From Solen grandis (Eukaryota > Mollusca > Bivalvia > Adapedonta > Solenidae), in the NCBI GenBank assembly GCA_021229015.1, contig CM037781.1:33335525-33399524 (forward strand): DNA of 64,000 nucleotides, written 5' to 3'. The notes beneath the pieces are model-generated. The model had not been told where the DNA came from. It ran no database searches and worked only from the letters and a program-made list of their open reading frames with translations. Within the stretch, counting starts at the first letter, position 1. Each line of letters begins with the position of its first letter. This document shows, piece by piece, positions 32,985-45,006 of the stretch. Made by a program: the position numbers and the translations under genes.

Positions 32985-33240
32985 GATTGTAGTGTCATCT
33001 TGTTAAAATGTCATGTAAGGTTGTAATATCATCTTGCACGGTTGTTATATCATCATATTGGGTTGTAATATCATCATGTAAGGTTGTAATGTCATCTTTT
33101 TGGGTTAATTTAATATCATCATGTTGGTATCATCATGTTGGTTTGTAAGATCATCATGTAATTGGGTTAATGTCATGTTTTTATCATCAGTGTTGTAATG
33201 TAGATCATTGTTGGGTTGTTATTCATTATAGTTGTAATTG
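32985..33240 (+). repeat. ~22-bp minisatellite
   Basis: About ten to twelve degenerate units of GGTTGTAATATCATCATGT(A/T)(A/G). Unit length varies by a few bases and the array decays to the right. Confidence 0.7.
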
Positions 33241-33244
33241 ACTT

Positions 33245-33430
33245 GTGGTTTATTTTGAGGTTATTAGCAACTTTTGTGAAGGTTCACCAAGGATCACCCC
33301 TGGCAAGTTTAATGAAATTCTGTATAGCGGTTTCAGGAGAGATGTCGTTTAAAGCAAATTATTGACGACACCCACGACGGGTGATCACAAACGCTCACCA
33401 TGAGCACGTTGTGCTCAGGTGAGCTTAAAA
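33245..33430 (+). mobile_element. pearl-like 3' end fragment, core type 4
   Basis: Part of one type 4 unit (TTAGCAACTTTTGTGAAGGT, GAGATGTCGTTTAAAG) and the hairpin GAGCACGTTGTGCTCAGGTG. It abuts the minisatellite. Confidence 0.7.
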
Positions 33431-34275
33431 GTGTCAGACGGAACATAAGACGGAATTTAAGACGGAATTGTTGCAAGTCGGACGAACAATAGACGGAAGT
33501 TGTACAAACAGTTGACAGAATCATGTGGTCTTTTTTACAGGTCTATTAGTAAATATTAATACATTAATACTTTTAAGCAACACTTACACCAACTTAAAGA
33601 ATGAGATGAAAAGGGATTTGTAAGTAAGTCATAAAATTCTTTTGAGAACTAAGCTTAATGTCTACTTTGTTGTGGTACAGGTCTGTAATTTACACGATTT
33701 GGATAGTTAGTGCGATGTTACAACACAACAGGGCCCAGCCGGCTGGGGCCTAGAAAACACCGGCTGCATCCATGCAGAGCGGTAGAACTCCGCCAAATTG
33801 GACCATGCATTTGCCGTGCATGGCGTCCCGTAAAGCTGGAGATGAGGATTATGGCCGTTGAGCGGACACGGGTTTGGCGTGCGGTTTATCCGCAGTCACC
33901 TGTGGCTTGCAATAAACCGTCTTGACCTCGTATTCAGTATAGACGGGTGGTCGTATGGCCCCCAATACGATCAATCGGCTAGTCACGCCGAACCCTAGGT
34001 TAAGCGTATTTCTTCTCCTTTATCTATCACATATACGTACTAATCAAACTGGTACAAATGTTTCGATCCTTCTACACTATACATCTTATTTGACCTAGAA
34101 GGCGGTGGCTTATGGCCAATGAGAGGGTATAGCATCTATTTTTGACTATCCTTTCGAGTACTACACCTGTGTATCCCTGGCGCTTAGAGGTTGGATATCC
34201 ACCTCTGTATAAGCGTCCCCCTTGTTGGGCTCCGAGGTGGGTGGGGAGCACGGGTGTTGAACTTTATTTCCTTCT

Positions 34276-35494
34276 TTCATGGCCTCCTTCCAAAACAAAC
34301 GACCACAAATCGACTCTGATTCAGATTGCGACAGAGAACCTGCCACCTCGACAATGTAAAATTCTACTTCTAACTCTTTTTCAAAATGTTTTATAATTGA
34401 ACCTAAAAATGAAAACGATAAACTATCCACTCTGTCCCCTTTTGTTATTGAAAAAAAAAAAAACGGTTTTAAGCTTTATTGGTGAAGTCAGATCTGTCAA
34501 AAAACTAAGGAACAACAAAATCTCATCGAAATCAAAAGAAAAGCACAAGGCAAAAATATCCTTAGATTAAAAACCTTTTCAAATATAGAGAGAAGTCCAT
34601 CTATTAAAAAAACTTTAACTTCATCTAAAGGTGTAATTCGAGACAAAATGTTGTCAGGCGTATCAAATGAAGAAATTGTTGAAAATATTAAACCACAGGG
34701 TGTCACAGCAGCACGACGAGTAATTATTACCAAAAACCAAACTGAAATTCCTAGAAACACAATCATTCTTACTTTCAATACTCCAATTGCTCCCAGTCCC
34801 CTAAAAATCTTCTACAGAATAATTAAAGTTGATCTTTTCATTCCAAATCCTTTAAGATGTCATCGCTGTCAAAAATTGTCATCATGAAGATAAATGTCGC
34901 CATTTAACTTGCGTCTGCGTCAAGTGCTGTGAAGGGGGTGGTCACTTTCAGAACAAGTGCCCAGATCCATTGAAATGTGAAAACTGTGGTAAAAATCATT
35001 CAGCAGATTCAAAAGAATGCGAAATTTGGTTGAAAGAAAAAGAAATATGTAAAATCAAAGCTACACAAAATATCTCATTTCCAGAAGCAAAGTAAATTTA
35101 CGAAGCTACACCAAAACAAACCTACTCATCAATTACTAGATCAAATACGAAAACAGTTACAATAACAGATGCTAGTACACAAACAGATTTTTCAGAACAA
35201 GTTTCTTCATCGGCCAAAACAGCCAAAACAAAATCTCATTCTGAATCAGAGTCTAAAAAAGTGATTATAAATCAAGATAAGAAAACCAATAAATCAAATA
35301 AAGTCTAAAACCAACAAAGCGGTTATAGATTCTGGACCAGCGTCTGGGCGTCAGCCTAAGGGATCTAACAATCCCTCTATGACGCTACGAAGGTATGATG
35401 TATTGCAGGATGACTGCGAGGATGAGATGGAATGCACCAGTGCAAGTCCATCATCTTCCCCAAGGTCAAGATCTCCAGTTGAAGCACCTTGAGA
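34276..35494 (+). pseudogene. LINE ORF1 (nucleic-acid-binding protein)
   Basis: RNA-binding partner protein of the LINE. Reading is spread over frames: a Lys-rich N-part, the RRM-like stretch GVTAARRVIITKNQTEIPRN and TPIAPSPLKIFYRIIKVDLF, then FIPNPLRCHRCQKL and further knuckles CVKCCEGGGHFQNKCPDP and CENCGKNHSADSKEC (34850-35030). The Ser/Lys-rich C-part ends near 35494. Stops occur near 34370, 34485, 34885 and 35092. Confidence 0.6.
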
Positions 35495-35531
35495 TCTTTG
35501 ATATTCATTATCTTTCGTTCTCTCTTAAACC

Positions 35532-36005
35532 ATGGAAAACAAAATCATACAATGGAATTGTAGAGGTCTAAAAGCTAATTACAATGAATTATCGTTACTT
35601 TTGTCTTCACAATCTCCAGTTGTAGTTTGTCTTCAAGAAACATTTTTAAAAGGTGATGATAATGTATCTTTTAGGAATTATACTTCCTATGATTTTATTT
35701 CAAACAATTGTGACAGTGCCGCTGGAAATTCATCAATTTTAATCCGAAGTAATATTCCCCATTGCAGTGTTCAACTGAATACACAACTACAGGCTGTGGC
35801 ACTCAGTGTAACTTTGCACAGAGTGATCACAGTTTGCTCTATTTATGTGCAAAAACGATCCATGTATTCTAAATAATAAATATAATACTTACTTTCATCG
35901 TGCAACTGGTCATTATTCGGTCATTGATCTTTCTATTTCCTATCCGACTTTATATTTAGACTTCGACTGGTGAGTGCATGACGATTTGTGTGGTAGTGAC
36001 CACTT
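35532..36005 (+). pseudogene. LINE ORF2 endonuclease domain
   Basis: Starts at ATG 35532. IIQWNCRGLKANYNEL and VVVCLQETFLK are the first two motifs of AP-like endonucleases (catalytic Asn and Glu). After a deletion near 35860 the third and fourth motifs appear as HYSVIDLSI and GSDHFPII (Asp-His). The sequence is broken there by the mariner insertion. Confidence 0.68.
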
Positions 36006-37210
36006 TCCAATTATACGAGGGATATTCAAATTTAAATGCAATTCCTAGCATATCTAGAAAGGATTTGTTAATTTTCACAAACCAACTATCGGATTCCTTC
36101 AAAGTATTCACCTCCGTGAGCTATGCACAGTTTCAACCGTTTGATCCAATTTATAAAGGCAGTTTCATAGTCGTTTCTGGGTATACCTTTGAGACACTGG
36201 AAGATGGCTGAACCAAGATAGTTTCGTGTTTTGTATTTTCTTTCAGTGAGGTACTTTTTGAGCCTCGGGAACAGGAAGTAGTCATAGGGGGAAATGTCTG
36301 GGGAATACGGCGGGTGTGGAAGCTCTACAACCTTTTCCTGCCTTAAAAAATCGCGTACAATGGCCGCTTTGTGGCTAGACGCGTTGTCATGCAGCCACCT
36401 GACCCCAACAAAACCTGTCGCTGGCCTGCGTCTATTGAAATATTTCTTTAACTTTTTAGAACAGCCCCTCTGTAGAACTTAGAACTCTGTAGATTTACCT
36501 TTCGGAACAGCAATTTGTATAGCAGGCCCTTGATTTGTGAAGAAAACTGCATACATAACCTTTCTGACGCTCAGTGTGCGTTTGGCTATACATGACCTTT
36601 TCATGTCTTTGTAGCCCATATCTTTTCATGTTTTCGTTTGGGCTCATAGAAATGCACCCATCTCTCTTCGCCTGTGACGATATTGGCAAACGAGCGATTA
36701 TTGTATTTTGGGTACATTTTCAGCATTTGCCATTTTCACGCGGAGGCCTTCTGCTCCTCTGTGAGCAAATGGGGTATCCGTCCATCAAGCAGTTATCTTA
36801 TTCATTTTAAGGTGCTTCCTTAGAATTGAATGAACTGCCCCTATTAAGATGCCTACCTTTCGGGCTATTTCCCTAACAGTGAATCTTGCATCTGTCGATA
36901 CAATTTCTCTGATTTTTTCTACCATTTTGGTGATTGCTGTCTTTCTGCGATGGCCACATGGTGCATTTTGCAAGGACATTATTCCACTTGCAAATTTCTT
37001 GCACCACCTAGTAACCGATGCATAGGACAGCTCACCAGGTCCATAAATTGAGCATATTTCATTAAATATCTCTTTTGGACCTATTCCAAGAAAACAACGG
37101 TTTTTGATGTAGGCCCGTATTTTGGCGGCAAACGCAGATTTTTTACCATTTTATCATTAGTATGTACGCGTATGTAATGTTTCTCGTTGTGGCTAGAGAG
37201 GACAGATTTA
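36006..37210 (-). mobile_element. mariner element remnant
   Basis: Left end TACGAGGGATATTCAAATTT resembles a mariner terminus next to a TA. The interior encodes a mariner transposase on the minus strand, and LINE sequence resumes near 37215. The right terminus is not clear. Confidence 0.65.
36200..37160 (-). pseudogene. mariner-type transposase, frameshifted
   Basis: DNA transposase pieces on the minus strand: N-terminal helix-turn-helix region with DARFTVREIARKVGILIGAV and HSILRKHLKMNKI (36785-36979), then in other frames TGEERWVHFYEPKRKHEK (36600-36690), the region following the second helix-turn-helix that leads to the first catalytic Asp segment in this family. Stops and frame changes are frequent. 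Confidence 0.65.
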
Positions 37211-38332
37211 CTCAAAACTGGTATCGACCGAATAAATAACATTAACTCTAGTATTGATAATACTCCTCCACGTTGGAATTTTAAAAGGCTGATTGGGGTA
37301 AATGACACTTTGTAATAAAGAGTTATATAAAGAGTTATTTTTAGCAACTATTTTAGAATTTAATGACCCTATAGTCAAGTTTTCTTCTAAACTCCATTCC
37401 ATTGCCGAACAATGTATACCTAAAACAAAATTTACAAATAAAAGCAGACAGTGGTTTAATGACGAATTAAAAAAAAAAAGCCATTCGTAAACGCAGAACA
37501 ACTGTCAACAGATTCAATGTAAGACCAACAAAAGAAATTCATGATCAAATTAGAAAAACTCAGAGCAAAAGCTCGTAGGACCATAAAACAGTATAAGAAA
37601 ATTTCTTGGCGTGAATACGTTTCAAAACTTAATTCTTACACTCCAATGAAAAAGGTATGGAAAATGATTAAATAGATAACTGGCAAAAACAAATCTAATT
37701 CCTGTGTTAATCATTTAAATAACCAAAATATTGATAAGGTTTCTGATAAAAGTATTTCTAATTCATTGGCGGAATGTTTTTTTCTAAAAACTTGCCTTCT
37801 AAGAATTATTCTAAGGCTTTTCAGAAACAAAGGAATCGGAAAAGCAAAAATTTAATTTTACTTCATCTAATGATGAAACTTTTAATAAACCGTTCTCTTC
37901 GTCTGAACTTCAGGATGCCTTAAAAAATCTCATGACACCGCTGCAGGCCCTGATGATATTCCATATCAATTACTTCGAAATCTTCCACACTCTTCATTGG
38001 ATACTCTTTCTAAAAATATTTAATGATATCTGGTATTCAGGTATAGTTTCTCCTTCATGGAAAGGCATTTATTATTCCAGTTCCAAAACCTGCAAAGGAT
38101 AATACTAACTCCACTAATTATAGACCTATTGCTTAACTAGCTGCACCTGCAAAACTCTAGAGAGAATGATTAATGCCCGCCTTGTTTGGTTCTTAGAGTC
38201 TAATAACCTTAAAACAAATTTTCAGTGTGGCTTCAGAAACCAGAGAAGTACAACTGATCATTTAATTAGACTTGAAAGTTTTATTCGATATGCCTTTTTC
38301 AAAAAGGAACATTTATTAAGTATATTTTTTGA
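37211..38332 (+). pseudogene. LINE ORF2 reverse transcriptase, truncated
   Basis: RNA-directed DNA polymerase of the LINE. Recognisable parts in several frames: TPPRWNFKRL (37260), HDTAAGPDDIPYQLLRNLPH (37930, the 'aaGpD.ip' box), SPSWKGI, NSTNYRPIA, and NLKTNFQCGFRNQRSTTDHL (38205-38270). The protein stops just where the F/YDxxKAYD box would begin, because the Foldback-like element starts at 38333. Confidence 0.68.
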
Positions 38333-38913
38333 GAGATATAATTTTTAGTGAGAAGTGAGTCTCAAGTTAGATAAGGTGAGTTTCTAGTTAGAAAATGTGA
38401 GTTTCCAGTTGGAAAAGTGAGTTTCGGATCAGATAAGGTAAGTTTGAGTTAGAAAAAATGAGTTTCGGAAAAATTTTAAGTGAGTTTTGATCAGGAAAAA
38501 ATGAGTTTCGAGTACAGTTGAAGATATAAATGTATTGCAATACATTGTTAACTCCATTGTTATGAAGATTTGTTGGGAAGCAGAGGTCTTTCACAGAGTA
38601 TGTATTAAGTATCAAAATATCGTTTTAAACCGATTTACAACTTCATTCATGAATTAATTCTTATAGTTGTTGACACAACTTTTTTTATCGACTCTCTGAC
38701 GAGTATGAATAAAATTAGTGCCAAAATAAGCCGATATAGATAACGAAAGTAAGCTGTGTTTCCGTAAATAAGGTTGCGGCTACAAAAGTAACACTTGCTT
38801 TCATGCTTTTAAAATAAAGGCCTATATATACATATTATATATATTTATATATATATGGTTTCCACATCTGTGAATATCTCAACTTTTGGCAGCCATCTTG
38901 AATGACAAATTAC
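38333..38913 (+). mobile_element. second Foldback-like copy, left end
   Basis: Starts with the same GAGATATAATTTTTAGTGAG as 20202 but after a different flank (TTTTTTGA). Tandem arm at 38346-38515 with the TGAGTTTCGAGT-type unit, then GTACAGTTGAAGATATAAAT and GTTTCCACATCTGTGAATAT in common with the first copy. About 550 bases of the first copy's interior are missing. It ends at a SINE; no right arm found. Confidence 0.75.
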
Positions 38914-39165
38914 TTGACTTAACTTGACTTAATAGCTGTCTCGACTATTTGAGTTTACCGTCGCTTCAACAGTATTTCAGTCATATAGCGACGTCCAGTT
39001 AATTACAAGTGGAGGAAGACCCCGAATGCACGGAGGCATTCTTGCAGAACCACCGACCTACGGCAAGTCAGCTGGAAGGTTTCCTTACATGAAAATCCGA
39101 ATGACCCTACCGGGATTCGAACCCACGTGGTAAGATGCTGAGTGAGTGTTAAAGTCAGCGACGGA
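38911..39165 (-). repeat. tRNA-Leu-like SINE, second copy
   Basis: Longer copy of the 27398 SINE: TGACTTAATAGCTGTCTCGA, GACCCTACCGGGATTCGAAC and GAGTGAGTGTTAAAGTC, head at the right. It extends the family consensus by about 60 bases in the middle (TATTTCAGTCATATAGCGAC). Confidence 0.65.
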
Positions 39166-39309
39166 GGGAAACATGATTGATGGAACCCAGGAGGTAGTGA
39201 AAAAAGTTAAACCTTTATGTGACTTACAGAAGCTCCTAGATCAATGGCCAAGAGTGATTTTGCTGCACAGCAATATGATGCCCAATATTGCCAAGACGGT
39301 CTACTTGAG

Positions 39310-39535
39310 ACAGGTAAGAGTCCTGCCACACTGCAGTATCACAGCGTAGACGTGGCATGATACCACACCCTGTCACAATTCCCAACAACAGGCCAACCAG
39401 TCCTGGAACTACCTTTATATGTTGAGTGCCAAGAAGCTATACCAGCACAATTTTTAAGACTTTGGAATATCGAGGCGAGGGATCGAACCCACGACCAGAT
39501 CCGCTCCAACCACTTGACCACCGGGTACGGTTATT
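39310..39535 (-). repeat. Pro-type SINE, minus strand copy
   Basis: Head at the right (minus strand: GGTGGTCAAGTGGTTGGAGC, GTCGTGGGTTCGATCCC). Body words GTATCACAGCGTAGACGTGG and GCATGATACCACACCC as in 9178. Confidence 0.65.
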
Positions 39536-39576
39536 AACAACCAGAGTATCATTTTCTATATATATATTGCTTTTTA

Positions 39577-40018
39577 TTTTTAGATCACCTGAGGAAAATG
39601 TGCTCATGGTGAGCTTTTGTGATCGCCTTTTGTCTATCGTCCGTGCCAACAATTCCTTAAAAACAACATCTCCTTCAAAACTACTCACTGGATTTTAATA
39701 AAACTTCACAGGAATGTTCATTATGGGGCCCTTTACCAAAGTTGTTAAAATTATATTGATTTGTCAAAAATCAAGGTCACAGGAACTAAAAAAAATATTT
39801 TAATTTTTTTTAAATCTCCGAAACCACAAGGCATAGCCTTTTGATTTTTGGTATGTAGCATGATCTAATGACTCTCTCCCAAGATTGTTCAAATTATGAC
39901 CCTGGGGTCAAAACTGGCCCCGCCCCAGGGGTCACATTATTTAACATAGGCTAATATAGGAAAAACTTGAAAAATCTTCTTAATCGTCTTCTCCGAAACC
40001 ACAAGGCGAAGCCTTTTA
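39577..40018 (-). mobile_element. pearl-like fragment, core types 4 and 2, reversed
   Basis: 3' end TTTTAGATCACCTG with a decayed hairpin, then one type 4 unit (TTACCAAAGTTGTTAAAATT) and about one and a half type 2 units. Cut by the next element at 40019. Confidence 0.68.
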
Positions 40019-40592
40019 ATTTTTAGCTCACCTGCGCAAAGCTCAGGGTGAGCTTTTGTGATCCCGTGAGCGTCCGTCGTGAACAATTTTAGTGTTTACA
40101 CTCTATCACCTTTATTTCTTATGCAATCATCATCAAACTTTAAGACAATGTTTATGACCATAAGGTCTCAATTGAGTTCGATTATGGCTGAGATCCGTCA
40201 ATTAGGGCGGGAGTTTTGCCCCTTTTAATATTAAAAAAATGCCATATTTCACGTTGTTTACACTCTAGCATCTGCACCTTTTGAGCAATCATCTTCAAAT
40301 CTTATGGCAATGATTATGACCATAAGGTCTCGATTGAGTTCGATAATGGCTAAGATCCGTCAATTAGGTCAAGAGTTATGCCCCTTTTAATATTAAAAAA
40401 TTAAAATTGCAAGATTTCACTTTGTTTACACTCTAGCATCTGCATCTTTTGAGCAATCATCTTCAACCTTTATGGCAATGCTTATGACCATAAGGTCTCG
40501 ATTGAGTTCGATTATGGCTAAGATCCGTCGATTAGGTCAAGAGTTATGCCCCTTTTAATATTAAAAATATGCCATATTTCACTTTGTTTGCA
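40019..40592 (-). mobile_element. pearl-like fragment, core type 1, reversed
   Basis: TTTTAGCTCACCTGCGCAAA, then about three ~160-bp type 1 units. The 5' end is lost at an A run (40592). Inserted in or beside the previous element. Confidence 0.68.
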
Positions 40593-40705
40593 AAAAAAAA
40601 AAGGATTCAGCTGTACCTTTTTGTATGTAGGCCTTTGTCACTGCAACACTAGCTCCAGAGATCAATATGTCAATAGTTCTGGCGAAGGTTTTTAATGAAA
40701 GGAAA

Positions 40706-42320
40706 AACGAGAGGCCGAAGGGCCATAGACGCTCACCAGAGTACATCTGCATTTTAAAATGAAAAAATTGTTTTCTGTAACAAGGAATGTTTAACTGTGA
40801 CTATTTTATGTGGTTCCTTTTGAGAGTGTCAATATGTGTCTATATGAAGGAAAAGGTTAAATCAGTAACAGTTGTTAATCTGGAAAAAGCAGCCAAAATA
40901 ATTTCAAGTACAGATAAATCGGAGTCAAAAACCACACAAAATACACCCTTGACTTGGAACAGTTAACTGGTTGTAAATTGATGGATTACATTTCTTTTTG
41001 GGGGGAAAAACGTGCTTGCTTCCATTAAGATAAAAATATTTTAGACAACGGAGTGAAAAATCACACAAAAATACACTTTTGACTCCGAACAGTTTATAGT
41101 GACTTAAAACTGATTGTTGGAGGTTGATGGATCCGTTTGTCTCATATAGGACACTAAGGAAATTAATTACCGACAACTGCAAAAAATTACAATGTATATA
41201 TTTTCCGCCTTCAATAATGAATTTATATATTGTATTAAATAACCACTTCATGCAATTTCACTTCTTTAATATAGAATCAATCTTCACGTGTTTCTGTTTT
41301 TTAAACTCAAAAGTATATATCTGTAAATCTTTAATTGAAACAGAAGTGCAAATAGTAAAATGGTAAGATGGCGGAATTGTCTTGATGACGTCACGTGAAA
41401 ACAAAGGACATTTCCTTTGATTTTGATTAATTGTTAAATTTGTCGGAAAAAAACAAAGTAAAAATTAGCCAATTAACCCTAAATAAACATAATAAACATC
41501 TATAACAATGTATTTTAAATCTGGCTAGCAGTTCTTAACAAGATTTTAAATTTATCTTTTCATTGCATTGCAATTGCAACTACAGTTCTGCGTAAATCAA
41601 TATAAATATAATAAATAAGCCTCCCCTCGTATTGTTGCCGAGTTTACAACACACATCCAAATAATTTTGAATACTTTGTAGAGCTACACCCAAGGATCAT
41701 CTGTACCAATTAAAAACATTTTGAATTCCTGCAAATTATTAATCTGGAAGATGATTTATATTAATCTTGAAGAAGATGATTTTTGTTCTATTTATTGCCA
41801 TGGCAACCAGGTTCTGCATGGATCATTTTTATTTGAGCATTTTTTGTAGACTCGCATCCAAAGATCATTTTTACCAAATTTCATCAAATTCTATCCATTG
41901 GTTTTAGAGATATTTTTTATCTTACCCTATATAAAAAAAAATGTAAAATAAGTCCGGCCCCTGGCGCTCATGATTTTTAGTGGATCCGGATAATTTTAGC
42001 AATCTTTGTAGTGCTACCCCTAAGGATCATCTGTACCAATTTATTTAAAATCTGGCCAGTAGTTTTGAAGGAGAAGATTTTTAAAATTTCCAAGATTTTT
42101 TTCTTTTTGTTGCCATGGCAACCAGAGTTCTGCAAGGATCAACTGTATTTGAGCAATTTTTGTAGAGTCCCACCCAAGGACCATTTATACCAAGTTTCAT
42201 CAGATTTTGCCCAGCGGTTTCAGAGGAGATGTCTTTTAAAGCAAATTGTTTACGACGACAGACGAAGGGTGATCCCAATAGCTCACCCTGAGCACTTCGT
42301 GCTCTGGTGAGCTAAAAAAA
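40706..42320 (+). mobile_element. pearl-like element, core type 4, divergent
   Basis: 5' end AACGAGAGGCCGAAGGGCCA, GCTCACCAGAG; 3' hairpin GAGCACTTCGTGCTC then TGGTGAGCTAAAAA. The 41640-42250 part has about three type 4 units with GTTGCCATGGCAACCAG. The 40800-41600 part holds a direct duplication (CACACAAAATACACCCTTGA at 40932 and its variant at 41063) and otherwise nothing recognised. Confidence 0.68.
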
Positions 42321-42419
42321 CGAATAAATCTAGAAAAGAAAATAGATGCATTTACAGAGAGAAAGTTGACTCCCGAATAGCACCTAATAATACCTTCCAA
42401 AAGCAGCTTGGTCGAATCA

Positions 42420-42640
42420 TGGAAAAAACTTTTTAACTCTCTAAAGGCGACATTTTAGGGCTAGTCTTCATGAAACGTGGCCAGAATGTTGTTTTATTTT
42501 TCATATGAAATTATGGATGGGTTCAAACTTGTCTCTCACCAAAAATAGATCTGGAGGAAAATACTTAGAAAAACCATTTTCACTCATTTGTGTTTTCAAT
42601 TAGGTGAGTGATTGAGGGCCATCATATTGTTAAACACTGA
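42420..42640 (-). mobile_element. pearl-like remnant, core type 3
   Basis: CTTCATGAAACGTGGCCAGA and the 5' end TTAGGTGAGTGATTGAGGGC in reverse. Hairpin end absent. Confidence 0.5.
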
Positions 42641-43029
42641 ACTTTTGAATATAAGTTATATTATTAATATAAAAAAAAAAACTGTATTATTATTTTGTAC
42701 AATTAATCATGGTATAATTTGTACGAAAGCACTGTATGAATATGAATGTTCTCTTTGGCTCTGCCATTTTATGTGATGTTATATGTTACACAAAACTGAA
42801 GGGTGGTGTTCTTACCTTAGTGTCTCCGTGTACTTGGGGTCTTCCTAGAATTAGCTGGATGTCATATGCTATTTCCTTAATGGTAAACTCCAAAAATACA
42901 GCAACAAATTGTTTATAACTTTACCCCACCCCCTCGACACACAAGTACACAACAATGGAATCAGGTTTTTTGTTCATTCATATGTCTGCCCATCTGTAGA
43001 AACAATTTTGTGTATGTTTCTTCTTCGAC
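42641..43029. other. short intergenic stretch
   Basis: No feature recognised apart from an A run near 42672. Confidence 0.4.
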
Positions 43030-44016
43030 AGCTTAAGCTTATCTGAGCCTAACATCCACATGGTGAGCTTATATGATTGCCTGTCATACGTCGGAATAAA
43101 CATTTTTTGTAACAAAATCTCTTCGTTAACCTCTCAGTGGATTTAGACCGAAAATTACAGGATCGATCCTCTTTATGTAGTTGTTCAAATTGATTGGTGA
43201 AAAACTTGATCACATGAGCTGAAGAAGACTTTGAAGGTGACCACTTAAAAATCTTCTCTAGAACCGCAAGGCCCAGACCTTACAATATAAGGTGTGTAAC
43301 CTCTCCCCTTTTATATGAGCCATTTTGTTTCAAAAACTAGGTCATGGGGGTAAAATTAGGTCAATTTAAATGCATCTTGTTTACACTCAAGGAGCCTCAT
43401 TTTTGACCCAATCTTCATGAAACTTGATCAGAACGTTTGTCTCCATTAAATCTTGTATGAGTTAGAAAATGGGTTTATGTGGTGTCAAAAACTCGGTCAA
43501 CGGTCACGAGGTCAAACCATGGTTAGGTAAGCGTGTTTACACTCCAGAGGCCACATATCTGGGCTCAAATCTTCATGGAACTTTATTAAATCTTGAATGA
43601 GTTCGAATTTGTGTCATGTGGGCTCAAAAAGGGGGTCATGAGGTCTAAGAAACAACCTTGTTTTCACTATAGGGGCCATATTTTTTGCACAATCTTCATG
43701 AAACTTTGGCAGATTATTTGTCCCCATACAAGTTCGATATTGGATGGCATGGGGTCTAAAGTAGGTGACTAGGTCAAAGCTTAGAAAAACAGTTATCACT
43801 CTAAAAGCCACAAATTTGACCAAATCTTCATGAAACTTGGTGAGATTGTTTGTCTTGATAAAATCTAAGCAAAGTTCGAAGTTGTGTCACATTGGATGAA
43901 AAGGTAGGCCGCTAGGTCAGATCTTAGAAAAACCTAAGTCACACCTTTCTTAAAGTTGCCTTTAGAACAATGGTACTTAGGTGAGCGATTTAGGGCCATC
44001 ATGGCCATCTTGTTTT
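43030..44016 (-). mobile_element. pearl-like element, core type 3, reversed
   Basis: Degraded hairpin end (AGCTTATCTGAGCC...GGTGAGCTTATATGATTGCC), about five type 3 units (TCTTCATGAAACTTGGTGAG, GGTCAAA), and 5' end GGGCCATCATGGCCATCTTG. No ACGG tract. Confidence 0.68.
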
Positions 44017-44727
44017 AGTTATTAAGGCATATGAGGGGGGCATAAATGTTTTCCAAACGACTTGTGTGTGTATATATATATATGTGGTAAAATACTTAAT
44101 ATCATAATACTTGGATTTTTTTAAATTGAATATACTATAAAAGCTTAAACTGCATTTTCTTATTTATAAGTACCTGTGCTGTTCTTACTTAAAGCAAATT
44201 AAATGTTCTGGTTGCTCGACGTTAAGCATATACAGGGGTCAGTCAAAAATAACTTCCGAGTTAGTTATTGTATTAAAAATCGGTACCAGGACGCAAAGTT
44301 TTATGTTTTATTCATTCACTATAATCACCAATGCAAGGTGTTGTCCCTTGTATAAAAATATATAGTCAATCTCCTTAAACACTCCCAACACATTTAAAAA
44401 AAATTAAGGAGACTAAATATTTTTATATAATTTTGTATTTTTTTTGCACTAAATTCAAATAATGATGCAGCCCTATCCAAAAGAACTTTCATCTATTCAA
44501 AGCAATAAAAATATGATATAAAAACTCATACTTAAACAATATACAGAATGTCTCTATAATGCCACTTAATATAAATGGTCTCCTTTATGCGTGTGTGTAT
44601 AATCTGCTTTGTACCGTATATTCTATCGCAAACTCCAATGCAGTGGCTTGTCTTCGCATCAATCACTGCCATAATGAGAGTTTAGGATAGCTCGATTACA
44701 GCTTTTTGCTTTTTAGCTCACCTGGGG
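44017..44727. other. intergenic, with mariner-like end and microsatellite
   Basis: (GT)n(AT)n at 44064-44081. TACAGGGGTCAGTCAAAAAT at 44230 resembles a mariner-type terminus. 44707-44727 (TTTTTAGCTCACCTG) is a scrap of a pearl-like 3' end into which the Harbinger element inserted. Confidence 0.45.
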
Positions 44728-45006
44728 CCGTATTCAATATACATCTTAGATTTAATAAAGAAATTTCCTTATCCTTAACTTTTTCCCTTAAGATATTCCT
44801 TAACCTTATTTTTTCCCTTAGATTAAATTAAAGATGATTCTTGCGTAAAAAAAATCTTAAACAGAAGAAAAATCTTAAGATTTATCTTAGATTCGTCGTC
44901 AAGCGCGTGCGACCGTGAGATTGGGTTTTCCAGTCTAAAGATAGTAACAAAACCGGATATAGTTGCGCGCGGGCTCAACGGAAGACATAAGCTATTGCAG
45001 ACGATC

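Larger units (their letters stand above)
33690..38332 (+). mobile_element. degraded non-LTR retrotransposon (Nimb/I- or Jockey-like)
   Basis: A GC-richer 5' UTR (33700-34140) is followed by an ORF1 with three CCHC-type knuckles and an ORF2 with AP-type endonuclease and reverse transcriptase. Interrupted by a mariner remnant (36007-37210) and truncated within RT by the second Foldback-like element at 38333. Many stops and frameshifts show the copy is dead. The clade name is a judgement from the endonuclease start and ORF1 layout. Confidence 0.7.
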
